DNA of 64,000 bases from Omphalotus guepiniiformis (lineage: Eukaryota; Basidiomycota; Agaricomycetes; Agaricales; Omphalotaceae): contig JAQOOI010000070.1 in NCBI GenBank assembly GCA_028554645.1, forward strand, positions 992,001 to 1,056,000. Direction: 5' to 3'. A model generated the notes under the pieces. It was not told the origin of the DNA. It ran no database searches and saw only the letters and a list, made by a program, of their open reading frames with translations. Positions 9,943 through 20,382 of this stretch are shown one piece after another. Position 1 is the first letter of the stretch. Each line of letters starts with the position of its first letter. The position numbers were made by a program, and so were the translations under genes.

Positions 9943-11431
9943 CCGTAAAATCCGGTAACTGATTCAGAGTTGAACCTATGACTTTGTCGACTGCTCGTTG
10001 CGCCTTGTTTTGTATCGAGGGGTATTTGAGCATTGCTAGGATGAATGTATGCAGGGACAACACGGTTTGTGCGAAGGTGTTTGAAAATCATTTATGAATG
10101 AGAGAGAATACATACAGAGTCTGCACCAGCTGTTAGAGAAACTGTCTCATTGCGTGAGCGGAAACGAATTTGTTAGAAGAACTCGCTCACCTGCATATAT
10201 CGTAGTCAACACATTCCTCAACTTAATCTCCGTACGTACACCATACTCTCCATCTCCTCCTTGACGCAATCAACGATTTCGCCGTTCCGTCAGCCTATCC
10301 GGAACACAAAAGAAAAATAGATCAGATTCTAGTCCCGATTCCGAGCTACTAACTCGAAAGAAAAACCCAACACATACCAACCCCTTCCTCACAAACTCAA
10401 ACGGCAACACCGGCATAGCATCAATAATCTCTCTCTGTACCCTCGCTTGCTTCCTAAACCCCGAACCCGGCAAGAACTCTGATAGATACTTGAGGGCAGG
10501 GATAACTTCAACTAGATACGCGTTCCCTGCGATGATCATTGCGTGGAGTGCTTTTTCGGCGATGGTGATGTAGGGGTCGGAGGTGGGTTGGAAATTTATG
10601 CCGTAGGCTGCGGAGAGAATGATTCGGCCTGCCATGCTGGAGGTGATAATATGAGCCAGAGTTAGAGGTAGAGGTGGGGGGCAGAGGGAGACTCACTGAC
10701 GAAGATGCCGTTTAAACTCTTCAGGCGAATCGAGTAGCTGTACGAATCCCTTGCTGCGGCGAGTGCCAATGGTATGAAGGAGCGTCGCTGGAAGTTGGAA
10801 TTCTCTTCGGAATAGTTGTTTTCGAAATTCTGGTTTACATGGATCAAGTGGTTAAAAACGACTTCAGGAGCTTCGAAAGAAAGAAAAGAAACTTGAATTA
10901 CTAACCTCTCCATCTCTCACCGTAAGGCATGAAAGCGATATGCCAATCGGATCCAATTCTGTGGAAAGAGCGGGGTCATCGGATACGAAGTTTAGAAAGT
11001 TATCACAATTTGATTGAAATTACTACTCATTCATCATCGTGAACCGCGGTCTACCATGTACCACATTTCAAATCGGCTCCATTTATAGACCATATAGCAA
11101 TTGGCCAAAACGAACCTATCAGATTAAAGCAACGAACGTCTTTCAAAAAGTTCCTTCGCAGCTTGCACGTATTAATCACTATCAACGGTGTCCCACACAT
11201 GTTCAAGTATATCACGTCGGAGTCTACACAAAAGGGTTCGGTTTAGGGTGTAAGCTAATGCCAGACTCTAAACGGGCACTTACTATACCTCTCCGACAGC
11301 TTTTTATACGTTTTCCATTCTTCACCACCGATATCGTAGATATTCACGAGTAGGGGGTATCCAGGTGGACCAGGTGGAAGGGGTAGCTTTGACGTTTTGG
11401 ATTTGCGGAGATTAAGATGGAGGGTTATGTA
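9943..11431 (-). pseudogene. P450b copy 2 (truncated at both ends)
   Basis: This is a degraded paralog of b1 and b3. At the N-terminal side, exon 1 starts inside the anchor (from YITLHLNLRK); the ATG and proximal promoter are replaced at about 11431 by sequence from further upstream (GCAAGAAACACC). A one-base deletion in exon 2 (GCTTGCACGTATT against GCTTGCATCGTATT) shifts the frame. The C-terminal third, from after LPDFTD, is missing, so ExxR and the haem loop are absent; the exon instead runs into Nup57 sequence. Unlike b1 and b3 it keeps a 61-nt intron in the I-helix codons (10130-10190). Confidence 0.8.
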
Positions 11432-12029
11432 TGCAAGAAACACCTTGGTACCGGTGACTTTGAAGTCGGTGTGAGAAGAGCTCACGGTGGAAGGAAGCTT
11501 TTTCTTCTGCCCAGGCGCCTAGTTACATCTAGCGCATCTAGCGCCCACGGTCCGGTCCCCCCGGTCTATTTATGTGACTCGGAACGTCGAACTTTGTCAT
11601 TCATCCAATTCCCTGGCATTGGCAAACACAGAATACGCGTCACGCCATTCTACAATATAGGGTTATCTTGATTCTTGCGCTTATACGGGCTATCGTTGGC
11701 TTGTAAGAACTCAACTCAAGGAAGGTGTTATAATTCTAAATTTTGGTGCTGAACATTATTGCATGACTTTAGGGACCACCAATCGCTGAATGGAAACAAA
11801 GCACTATTGCATACCAGGTTCAAGTTCACGTTTGTCGGAACGAGATGCCCTCAGACATACCCGCCGCCATTTTGAAGTTGTCGCAGTCGAGTCCAGGATG
11901 AAATCTTCGTTCGCATGACCTTACCCTTTCAAACTTTCAATCCACCTCATTTTCCGGACCTCTTCCCTCTACGGACTCCGATGCTGCCCTCTTCGATATT
12001 CCATTGTTTCTGCATTCTCAGTCTGAAGT
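11432..12029. other. Shortened P450b/P450c upstream region, copy 2
   Basis: No gene is supported. The region keeps the conserved CACGGTCCGG at 11546-11555 with a following CCGGTCTATTTA. It also keeps the stretch ending ACGGACTCCGATG and CATTCTCAGTCTGAAGT, which lies upstream of intact P450c at about 21400-21490. The b-proximal several hundred bases are deleted. Confidence 0.45.
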
Positions 12030-12447
12030 ATCCCATTCAACTCCTGCACGCCGGGCAGTGTTATATGACGAATCGCTTTTTGGCCCCGACACTACTCATT
12101 TCAACCCAGAACGATTCCTCTCGAAGGACAGCGCTCTAAACCCAAACGTGATGCATCCAGAGATGCATGTGGATCCGGAAGACGACAATGTCCTGGTCAA
12201 GACACGGTAGAATCGTTGATTTATGCATTTGCTTCTGTTCTTGGTTGTTTCGATATCGAAAAGGCGGTAGATCGGGATGGGTGAATATACATCTGGGTTG
12301 ACTTGCTATTTGAGATTTCCTCGGAGAAACGGACATTGAGCGCTGAGCTCTATAACTTATGCTTCCCAGTTATGCCCATTCGAATGTACCATCCGCCCAA
12401 GAGCGGGACGAGAATTCTTGTTCCGAAATGGCGTTCTTAGTCTCTAA
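12030..12447 (+). pseudogene. P450c copy 2 remnant (last two exons)
   Basis: Only the 3' end of P450c is present: LYDESLFGPDT, FNPERFLSKD and ALNPNV, followed by a damaged haem loop. There GAGATGCATGTGGATCCGGAAGACG replaces the copy-3 sequence with one base fewer, shifting the frame to a stop (VLVKTR). The last exon (PFECTIRPRAGREFL-like, TAA at 12445-12447) is still recognisable. The first nine exons are missing, replaced by promoter-type sequence. Not functional. Confidence 0.75.
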
Positions 12448-12825
12448 ATAACAGTGATGTACGTCTTGCCCTGCTTCATGCGTATCTGATCTCACTACTT
12501 ACTACATAGACAGTAACCAGCCATCTTTGCCTTGCGACGATACTGCTTGCTTTCTCATAGTCGGATCCCCTCAAGATCCCTTCACTCTGAGTCTGATTTT
12601 ATCGCCTCCTATCAACATAAATGAAACTTTCATGCGCGCGCCGCAGGCTGCCATTCGGTTTCTGATAACGCTATCTCCAAAATTGCAGTCACGGTATAGC
12701 ACGTAAGACCAAGCTCTAAGTGTTCGGAAGACAAACAGGGGGTGGGGGAAAGCGTCAACTAATTAGCTCGCATCCGCACATAAAAGGTCCCTACCCTCCT
12801 GGCACTTCTTACCAGAGAGAGCTCC
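12448..12825. promoter_or_regulatory. Upstream region of P450a copy 2
   Basis: No coding sequence. Part of it (TTGCGACGATACTG, then ATAGTCGG and ACATAAATG) is shared with sequence downstream of P450c copy 3 at about 23960-24030. A CACATAAAAGG TATA-like site lies about 45 bp before the ATG at 12826. Confidence 0.4.
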
Positions 12826-15102
12826 ATGCAGCTTACACTCATTCTCTCGCTTTTCCTATGTGTTCTGCTATACTTCACCGTTCATCTCCTTCGTGGGTCG
12901 CCGCATTCAGCTCTTCCACCTGGTCCACCCGGGTATCCCATTATCGGAAACATATACGACATTGATAGAGAAGAATGGAAAACATACAAGCAATTGTCGG
13001 AAAAATACAGTAAGTAGTTTGAATGAACAGAAAGTGCTGCTTGTTTAATTACTTTCTGTAGGCTCAGACGTCATTTATCTGAATCTGTGTGGAACACCGT
13101 TGATAGTGGTCAATACATTGCAAGCAGCGCGGGATCTTTTTGAAAAGCGTTCCACGATTTATTCTGAAAGGTAGGCTTGTCCGCCACCTATATTTGAAAC
13201 ATTCAGATGTTCACTGACCTTGGTAGACCGCGATATCCGATGATGAATGAATTGTAAGTTACTCGGCATGAATCGAGACCTGATGATAGTCTCATGAAGT
13301 TGAACTCCAACGCGGGAAAAGATAAAGCCGGGCTCTGGCAGTCAGTCAAAAGCCGGGAGGCTTTCAAGTGTTAAGGGAGCTTAGGGAGGTCTTGATGAAG
13401 GAAGAAGTTTGGTTGCTCAGGATGGGTTTTGATTGGAATATCGGCTTCATGCCCTACGGTGAGAGTTGGAGAGGTTAGTCAGTCTACTTAGAGATCTTCT
13501 CGAAGTCCGAAGCTGATTCAAACCGTTCTCCACACAGAGCATCGAAAGATATTCCGTAAACAATTTGAGCCTCCGGCCACTCTGCTGTACAGACCTATAG
13601 AGCTCGACGCAGCGCGCAAGTTGCTCGTCCACCTGCTTCAATCGCCTTCGGACTTTGTGCAACATCTTCGACAGTGAGTACGATTAACTTCACGGAAATT
13701 CTCTTCACTAAATTCGATTGAATTTGAACCAGTATGGCAGGCAGGATCATTCTATCTGCTGGTTATGGTATAGATATCCAACCTAAGGATGATCCATATG
13801 TAGCAATATCCGAGAAGGCTCTCAACGCGATGGCCGCTGCGGGGAATGCAGGGTCGTATTTGGTGGATGTCATCCCAGCCCTCAAGTATCTACCTGAATG
13901 TCTCCCAGGCGCTGGATTCAAGAAGCAAGCAAAAGAGTGGCGTAAATCAATAGGAGCTATGCCAATCTTGCCATTCGAGTTTGTCACTCGCTCTGTTGTA
14001 TGTCTGCTCGCTCTTTCCTGCATCGAGGAACGTCATTTATTGTGTCCTATAAGGCTGATGGAACGGCGAAATCATCAATTGCATCCAGAGTATTGGCGGA
14101 TATGGACAGTGATGTCCGCCAGTGATGGCGTGCGTAACATGGAGAATGTGACTAGGCTTCAGAACGTGCTAGCTACAATGTATGCAGGCAAGTCGATCTC
14201 TTCCCCTCGCTGCACTTCCTCTTGCTCAAACAAGGCTAAATATGTAGGCGGCGCCGACACCGTGCGTGTCGTGCTTTCATCTTGTCTCTTCAAGCTAATT
14301 TTGCCCTCAGACTGTTTCGGCCTTGCACACCTTCATCCTGGCCATGGTGCAATATCCTGAGATACAGAAAAAGGCTCAGCGTGCAATAGACGATGCGGTG
14401 GGCGTGAATCGACTACCTGATTTCACAGATCAACACTCGATTCCCTATGTTGATGCTTTGCTGAAGGAAGTACTTCGGTGGAAACCTGTCACACCATTAG
14501 GCATGCTTGTCTCCTTACTAAACATTCAAATCTGATACTTGCTTTCTAGCGATCCCTCATCGACTTAAAGATGACAATGTATACAAAAGGTACCACATTC
14601 CAGCCGGTTCTATTGTCGTTGGTAATGCATGGTCAGTGCTAGTTGGCACTGGAATCGGAAACGAACAGGACTCACATCTCAATATGACCAGGGCGATGCT
14701 ATATGACGAGTCAACATACGGCCCTAACACGGATCAGTTCAACCCAGAACGATTCCTACAAGACGGAGCATTGAATCCGGACGTGCCCCATCCTGACGTA
14801 GCATTCGGGTTCGGCAGGCGAAAGTGTGCAGGCCAGGACATGGCTGAAACGTCCATCTGGATCACAATTGCATCTATTCTCTCGACTTTCGACATATCGA
14901 AGGCCGTTGACCAAAACGGCATTACCATTGAGCCTTCGGGCAAATACACTTCTGGCATGCTATGGTAAGTTTCTTTCTAGCAGGTGAAGTTCGTTTTGAC
15001 TTTCTGCTCGGCAGCCACCCATGTCCATTTGAGTGTACGATTCGTCCTCGTATTGGTCGGGAGAATTTGATTCATTACGCGGAGTTAAATGACGGCGTCT
15101 GA
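12826..15102 (+). pseudogene. Cytochrome P450, type a copy 2 (13-bp frameshifting insertion)
   Basis: Exon order and motifs match a1 and a3: anchor, LPPGPPGYP, the ESWREHR C-helix, the GGADTT I-helix, KEVLRW, NPERF, haem loop FGFGRRKCAG, and a stop at 15100-15102. Exon 7 carries 13 extra bases, seen as a direct repeat of CAGTGATG at 14107-14114 and 14120-14127; this shifts the frame and brings early stops. If the intron just before exon 7 (13998 to about 14052) were retained, the frame would run through it without a stop and re-enter the P450 frame after the insertion, adding about 18 foreign residues. An active enzyme by that route seems unlikely. Intron 3 also contains about 100 bp absent from a1 and a3. 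All catalytic motifs are otherwise preserved, so the damage looks recent. Confidence 0.75.
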
Positions 15103-15281
15103 GCTTCAGGCTCCTATCGCTTCGCACTATGACTTTTATGACTTCGGTCAATGTTGTTTTGGTCCCGAATATACTTAGTTCTCGGGATGGTATCTCTCTT
15201 CACAGGACGCCGCCTCGGCACTCCTCGGATTACAGAACTAGACTCCACCACAAGTACAGAATGTGTTGTCTGAACGGTAGA

Positions 15282-15668
15282 CTACCGTAACGCACTCCTC
15301 AACAACTTCCCATTCTCCTGACCTACCAACAACGGCATTTAGACTCTCTTTAACGCACCGTACAGCCCAAAGCTCTAAATATACTAGTATCCGGCCCCGT
15401 CCCTAAACTTGTGCCAGCAGCAGAGGTTGTATTCGTGGTGCCAAAAAGTGGATTCGTAGCTGGCTGCTGTGTCTGTTGGGCGTTCGCATTTGCATTATTC
15501 ACAAGGGCGCCAAAGATGGACGTCCCCGGCTGCTGTGTGGTGTTGGTATTCGCGTTTTGACCAAAGCCCCAAAGTATACTTCCGCCAATTGGTTGATTCG
15601 TGTTAGTTCGTGCCAAGAATGCTTGTCCCGGTCGCTCGTGTCGTGCTAGATGCACCGAATATAGACAT
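15282..15668 (-). pseudogene. Nup57 fragment with internal deletion (copy in unit 2)
   Basis: The first part matches the Nup57 3' end: the ACTACCGTAACGCACT stop region, then TTTAACGCACC and CAGCCCAAAGCTCT. At about 15395 it jumps to exon 1, with FG-type repeats (TSIFGALVNNANANAQQ, NPLFGTT) and the start-codon region at 15666-15668. Compared with the complete gene, about 1.3 kb between these blocks is missing and much of the last exon is lost. The frame is open for about 100 codons, but the helical domain is gone. Confidence 0.78.
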
Positions 15669-15690
15669 GATTTATCCCAACTGTACTTCC

Positions 15691-16040
15691 GATATCAAGG
15701 AAATCATTTCTGTCATACGCCTGGGTCTCTTGGAGCGGCACGAATGAAGAACTTGAAAGCCGATGCTAAGGTGCTCTACTGGCAGTAGACACATTCAATG
15801 ATCAACACACTGTGTCAGTGGCGCCGTTGAACGTTGTACTTGAACTATACCGAATTTGAATCCTCTTATAACTCAATTCTCTCGAACAGAGGGAGCACCT
15901 TGGTGCCGGTGGCTTTGGAGTCGGTGGGTCGGAGTCATGGGAGGAGGTGGAAGAGGAACGCAACTCACGATGCTTTTGCATTGGCGCCTTACTTAGCGCC
16001 CACGGTCCGGTCGTTATCGTCACCCGACAACCGACAACTG
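15691..16040. repeat. Fourth copy of the P450b/P450c upstream segment, without P450 genes
   Basis: Starting at GGCACGAATGAAGAACTT this block matches about 5605-5850 and 20640-20970. It includes the CTGTGTCAGTGGCGCC-like stretch and CACGGTCCGG at 16001-16010. It directly follows the Nup57 fragment, as though a further unit began here and was then lost. No P450 coding sequence is attached. Confidence 0.6.
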
Positions 16041-16782
16041 TAACAGTTCTTTGCTCTCCGACCTCATTTTAGTCTTTATCGCTCGTATCGATTCATGGCC
16101 AATTGCTTTGTCTCAATGTCCTGAAGACCCGCCGTAATCTGAGAAGGAGAGTACCCTAGCAAAACCCTATGCCAGGGTTGCCATCAGGGCTTCCGAGTTA
16201 TGTTACCGCACCAGCACTTTGTCTCGCATTGTGTTAACGTGGTGCTATCATTGCGGATTTCGCTTTGACTAACTGGAGCACCGGGATTTTCTTGCATTCA
16301 TACCCTCAACAGCTTCCATATGATTGATTGCCTTCCCCACGAGCGTCCAGCGCTGACCGTGGTGTTCTTACTTGCTGTAAAGGCAAAATGTGTGTCAATT
16401 CTGCTATTGGCATGCTCTTCCATCCCGCAAAAAATTGCTCTGGACCCTGGTGGAAACGTAGAGCGGTATGAGATGCTCGTTGCTCGGAAGATAATTTCAA
16501 CCGTACATTGCTCGAGTCCCGGCTGACACCGCTCGCTTCGTTGCATTCAAGCATTCAACTCATCTTTGAACGTCCCTGAAGGAGTGCTATCTATGCGAAG
16601 CTGATCGCCGAACTACAATATTGTCTCAGGTCGTTTGGACTATCGATACGCAGTTCTTGACAATGGGTCAAGGCTACATTGCTCTCAAACTCGGAGTCGG
16701 AGGTCAAAACGTAAGGTATCGTGAATGAAAAATCAGTTAAATAGCAGGTGTTGTGCTCCAGGGAGAGATAGTACTCCTCAGG
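16041..16782. other. Upstream region of the UbiA gene
   Basis: Frames of 60-80 codons on both strands lack motifs. An ATG at about 16662 opens a short exon-like stretch (MGQGYIALKLGVGGQN) before a GTAAGG donor. It could be a non-essential upstream exon, but I start the UbiA gene downstream. Confidence 0.3.
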
Positions 16783-17847
16783 ATGTCTGTTCTTTTGCTA
16801 CCGCAAAAGCTTTGGGATGCACTTGTTACCCTGCATTTGTTCAACAAGTATGATCTTTGGACTATCGAGCTGCCAATTGTAAGTAACGTCTTGCACGTCG
16901 CATATTAGTAGGTTTGTTGATACTATCTCTCCATACAGACTGCTTTTTCTCTAGCTCTGGCAGTGAAAAACCTCACTGTAACCCAAGTCTGCTCCGTCTT
17001 GACCTGGATCTGGATCAGCCTTCTATCTTTCACCGTGTCGAACCAGAGCTTCGGCAATAGCCCCGAAGAGGATGCAGCTAATAAACCCAACAGACCAATT
17101 CCTGCTAAGCGCATTTCTGTCGCCTCTGCGCGTATCTTGAGGTGGCTTCTTATTCCCGTCAACCTGTCTGTGTCTCTTGTTTTTGGAGCCTTTCCTGCTG
17201 GACTGGGGATTTCAACTCTGACTCTCATCCATGACGAAGGTAGTGGACATAGCCACTGGTTCACGAAGAACCTCTGCTGTGCCGGGTTGTACGCATTCTT
17301 CGAGTTTGGTGGGACTCTCGTTGCAGGTACTTAAGGACGCTTGTCCTCGGTTTTTGATGAACAAGTACACTGACTACGATGAATGTCTGCAGATGCGTCA
17401 AGAACCTTAACGCAGGACCAACTCACAGCCATCTTCGGAAGCGCCTTAATAATTCTCACCACGATTCACGCTCAGGACTTTCGCGATGACGAAGGTGATG
17501 CAATGCTGGGCCGCCGGACGTTCACATTGGCGTACCCAACCTTTGCGCGTGTCACGATGCCTATGCTGCTGTTGGGCTGGTCTGTTGTGCTATACTTCCT
17601 CTCTACGACTGCGCTATGGATTAAAGGCGCGTTAATCTTGCTCAGCTTTGTGGTTGGAATGCGGTTCTTGCTTCTGAGGAACGCCAAGGACGATAAGGTT
17701 TCATATAATTTGTACAATGTACGTGGATCTTTTTGGCCATTATGGCACGACGAGACTGATGGAATTCGTTCCTTTTGTTTCGTGCAGATCTGGCTGAGCA
17801 CGGCGCATGTCGCTCTTAGTGGTCTCAACACTGGACTGATTTTGTAA
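16783..17847 (+). CDS. UbiA-family membrane prenyltransferase / terpene cyclase
   Basis: Four exons, 16783-16878, 16939-17326, 17393-17718 and 17788-17847, join in frame to 289 codons plus stop, a normal length for the family. UbiA enzymes are multi-helix membrane proteins that bind a prenyl diphosphate through two acidic motifs with Mg2+. Motif 1 is here NQSFGNSPEEDAANKP followed by RPIP. Motif 2 is DFRDDEGDAMLGRRT (DxxDxxGD). Several hydrophobic helices surround them (FSLALAV, WIWISLLSF, MLLLGWSVVLYFL, LILLSFVVGM). Motif 1 departs from the classical NDxxDxxxD form; some fungal UbiA proteins act as terpene cyclases (the fumagillin bergamotene synthase is the known example) and others prenylate aromatics. 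Which applies here cannot be decided. It is single-copy between P450 units 2 and 3, and is the likely backbone enzyme of the cluster. Confidence 0.82.
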
Positions 17848-18263
17848 ACGGCATTTTCGACGAACGAGGCAGAGCAGAGCCGATCATTTGTTGCCGATGG
17901 TAGATATTCCTCTATGTATGCGTTTATTCTATTTCTCTTCGTTTTCTGTCTCTAGTTTCTGTTCCCCTTTGTATCATTTTTTCCGTCCTTACGGCATTGT
18001 TGAACCACTGGTGCCAGAACCGGAGGACCAGTCTGAGCATTTTGTGCATGAATTACTTGGTGCTTGGATGAACCATGGGAGGTTCCGTACATACATAACT
18101 CGGCATGGTCATGGAGTGCTAGGACCCCAATTGTAAGACCCAATCACTGTCAGGAAGGTGTTGAGGGCAACTATTAATCAATTGTATACTAAATAACATA
18201 CACAGTTGTTTTCTTTTTTGAAGTTAGACTTCGTACATGCCACCACTTAAGAAAGTACACTAG
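17848..18263. other. Intergenic, 3' ends of UbiA and P450b copy 3
   Basis: The two flanking genes converge here. Frames on both strands are short and without motifs; I see only 3' untranslated-type sequence. Confidence 0.4.
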
Positions 18264-20382
18264 CTATGTACTCAATTCACAAATCAGCATCTCCCGACCA
18301 TCCCTCGGTCGAATAACGCAATCAAACGGAAGTCGATAACAAATCAACCCAGAAGTATACCCACCCTCAGGCTCACCTCCTTGCCCAGCATCAATATCAA
18401 GACACGCTAGAATTGACACAACAGTGATCCATATAGAAGTTTCAGCCATATCCTGTCCGGCACATTGTCTTCTTCCGAATCCGAATGCGACGTCGGGGTG
18501 CGGGATGTCGGGGTTTAGCTGCCAGTGTCCTACTCCGTCAGGGTTGGGTTGGGCTGAGAGAAATCGCTCGGGGTTGAATTGGTCTGTGTTGGGACCGTAT
18601 GTTGATTCGTCGTATAGCATTGCCCTGAATGCATGTTCGGTGTGAGTGTCGAGTTGGAGTACGAGAGAAAAAGTGGACTACTAACCATGTATTTCCAACT
18701 ACGACTGAACCAGCGGGGATATGATACCCTTTGTATATATCATCCACCGTCGATCGATGTGGTACAGCTGTGAAGAATTCATCGTTCGTTCACATCAGTA
18801 CCCCCGAGGAGAACCCACCTAACGGTGTAACAGGCTTCCATCTCAAAACCTCTTTAACAACCGCATCAACATACGGTATCTTACCATAATCCGTAAAATC
18901 TGGTAACCGAGTCGGATCTGAACCTATCACTTCGTCGACTGCGCGTTGAGCCTCTTTTTGGATCGAGGGGTATTTGAGCATTGCTAGGATGAATGTGTGT
19001 AGGGACGACACGGTCTGTGCGAAGGTGTTTAGACGATCCATCATGAATGAGAATAGAATACGTACAGAGTCTGCACCGGCTGCATACATCGTGGCCAACA
19101 CATTCCTTAACTTTATCTCATTCTCCTCCGTACGTACGCCATCACTCTCCATCTCCTCTAGTACCCTCGACGCAATCGACGATTTCGCCGTTCCATCAGC
19201 CTATTCAAAATTCAATTCCAATTCACCACACTCAAAACAAAAACAAAAACCAACACATACCAACCCCTCCCTCACAAACTCAAACGGCAAAATCGGCATA
19301 GCATCAATAGCCTCTCTCCATACCCTCGCTTGCTTCTTAAACCCTGTACCAGGCAAGAACCCTGGTAGATACTTGAGTGCAGGGATAACATCAACTAGAT
19401 ATGTCCCTGCGTTCCCTGCGGTGGCCATTGCGTGGAGTGCTTTTTCGGAGATGGTGATGTAGGGGTCGGAGGTGGGTTGGATGGTTATACCGTAGGCTGC
19501 GGAGAGGATGATTCGGCCTGCCATGCTGGAGGTGATAGTATGAGTCAGATACAGAGGCAGAGGTGGGGGAGAGGGAGGCTCACTGACGAAGATGCCGTTC
19601 AAACTCTGCAGGCGAATCGAGTAGCTGTACAAGTAAACCCCTTGCTGCGGAGAGTTCCAATGGTCTATGAAGGAGCGTTGCTGGAGGTTGGAATTCTCTT
19701 CGGAATAATTTTCGATATTCTGGTTTACATATCATAGAAAACGAGTGGATAATTTCAGTGACGACTTCAGGAGTTTTTGAGGTCGAAAGAACTACTGACC
19801 TCTCCACCTCTCACCGTAAGGCATGAAAGCGATATGCCAATCGAATCCCATCCTGTGGAAAGAGCGGGGTCATCATCGGATAGGAAGTTAATAAAGTCAT
19901 CTTGAACTTACAACTCATTCATCATCGTGAACCGCGGCCTATCGAGTATCACTCCCAAGTCAGAACACTCCTTTGTATAGGTGTAGGTGTAGCATTTGGC
20001 AAGAACGAACCTATCAGAATAAACCAACGAACGTCTCTCAAAAAGCTCCTTCGCAGCTTGCATCGTATTAATCACTATCAACGGTGTACCGCACATGTTC
20101 ATGTAAATCACGTCCGAGTCTACACAAAAGAGTTCAGGGTGTAAGCTGATGCAAGACTCTAAACGGGCACTTACTATACCTCTCCGACAGCTTTTTATAC
20201 GTTTTCCATTCTTCACCACCGATGTCGTAGATATTCCCGAGTAGAGGGTATCCAGGGGGACCAGGTGGAAGAGGTAGCTTTGACGCCTTGGATTTGCGGC
20301 GAATGAGATGAAGGGTTATGTATACGAGAGGGAGGATACATAGGATGAGAGTGTAGGAGTTGACGTTGAAGGTGAAAGGCAT
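18264..20382 (-). CDS. Cytochrome P450, type b copy 3 (intact)
   Basis: Ten exons with the b1 layout: ATG at 20382-20380, last exon ending at 18264. Visible features are the anchor LILCILPLVYITL, the hinge LPLPPGPPGYP, C-helix GERWR, I-helix AGADS with no intron inside it, KEVLRW, NPERF and the haem loop FGFGRRQCAG. The 51-nt intron after AGADS is free of stops and a multiple of three, so retention would insert 17 residues, but the conserved SxVSSLHTF junction supports splicing. Compared with b1 the loop after NPERFL differs in length and sequence (SAQPNPDGVGHW). The ends of the two proteins also differ (REMLICELST here). It is divergent from P450c copy 3 across about 1.27 kb. Confidence 0.87.

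Larger units (their letters stand above)
9943..15690. repeat. Segmental repeat, unit 2 (P450b-P450c-P450a-Nup57)
   Basis: Same gene order as units 1 and 3, with the most damage: b2 is truncated, c2 is a remnant, a2 is frameshifted and the Nup57 piece is internally deleted. The left border lies inside P450b coding sequence. Confidence 0.78.
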
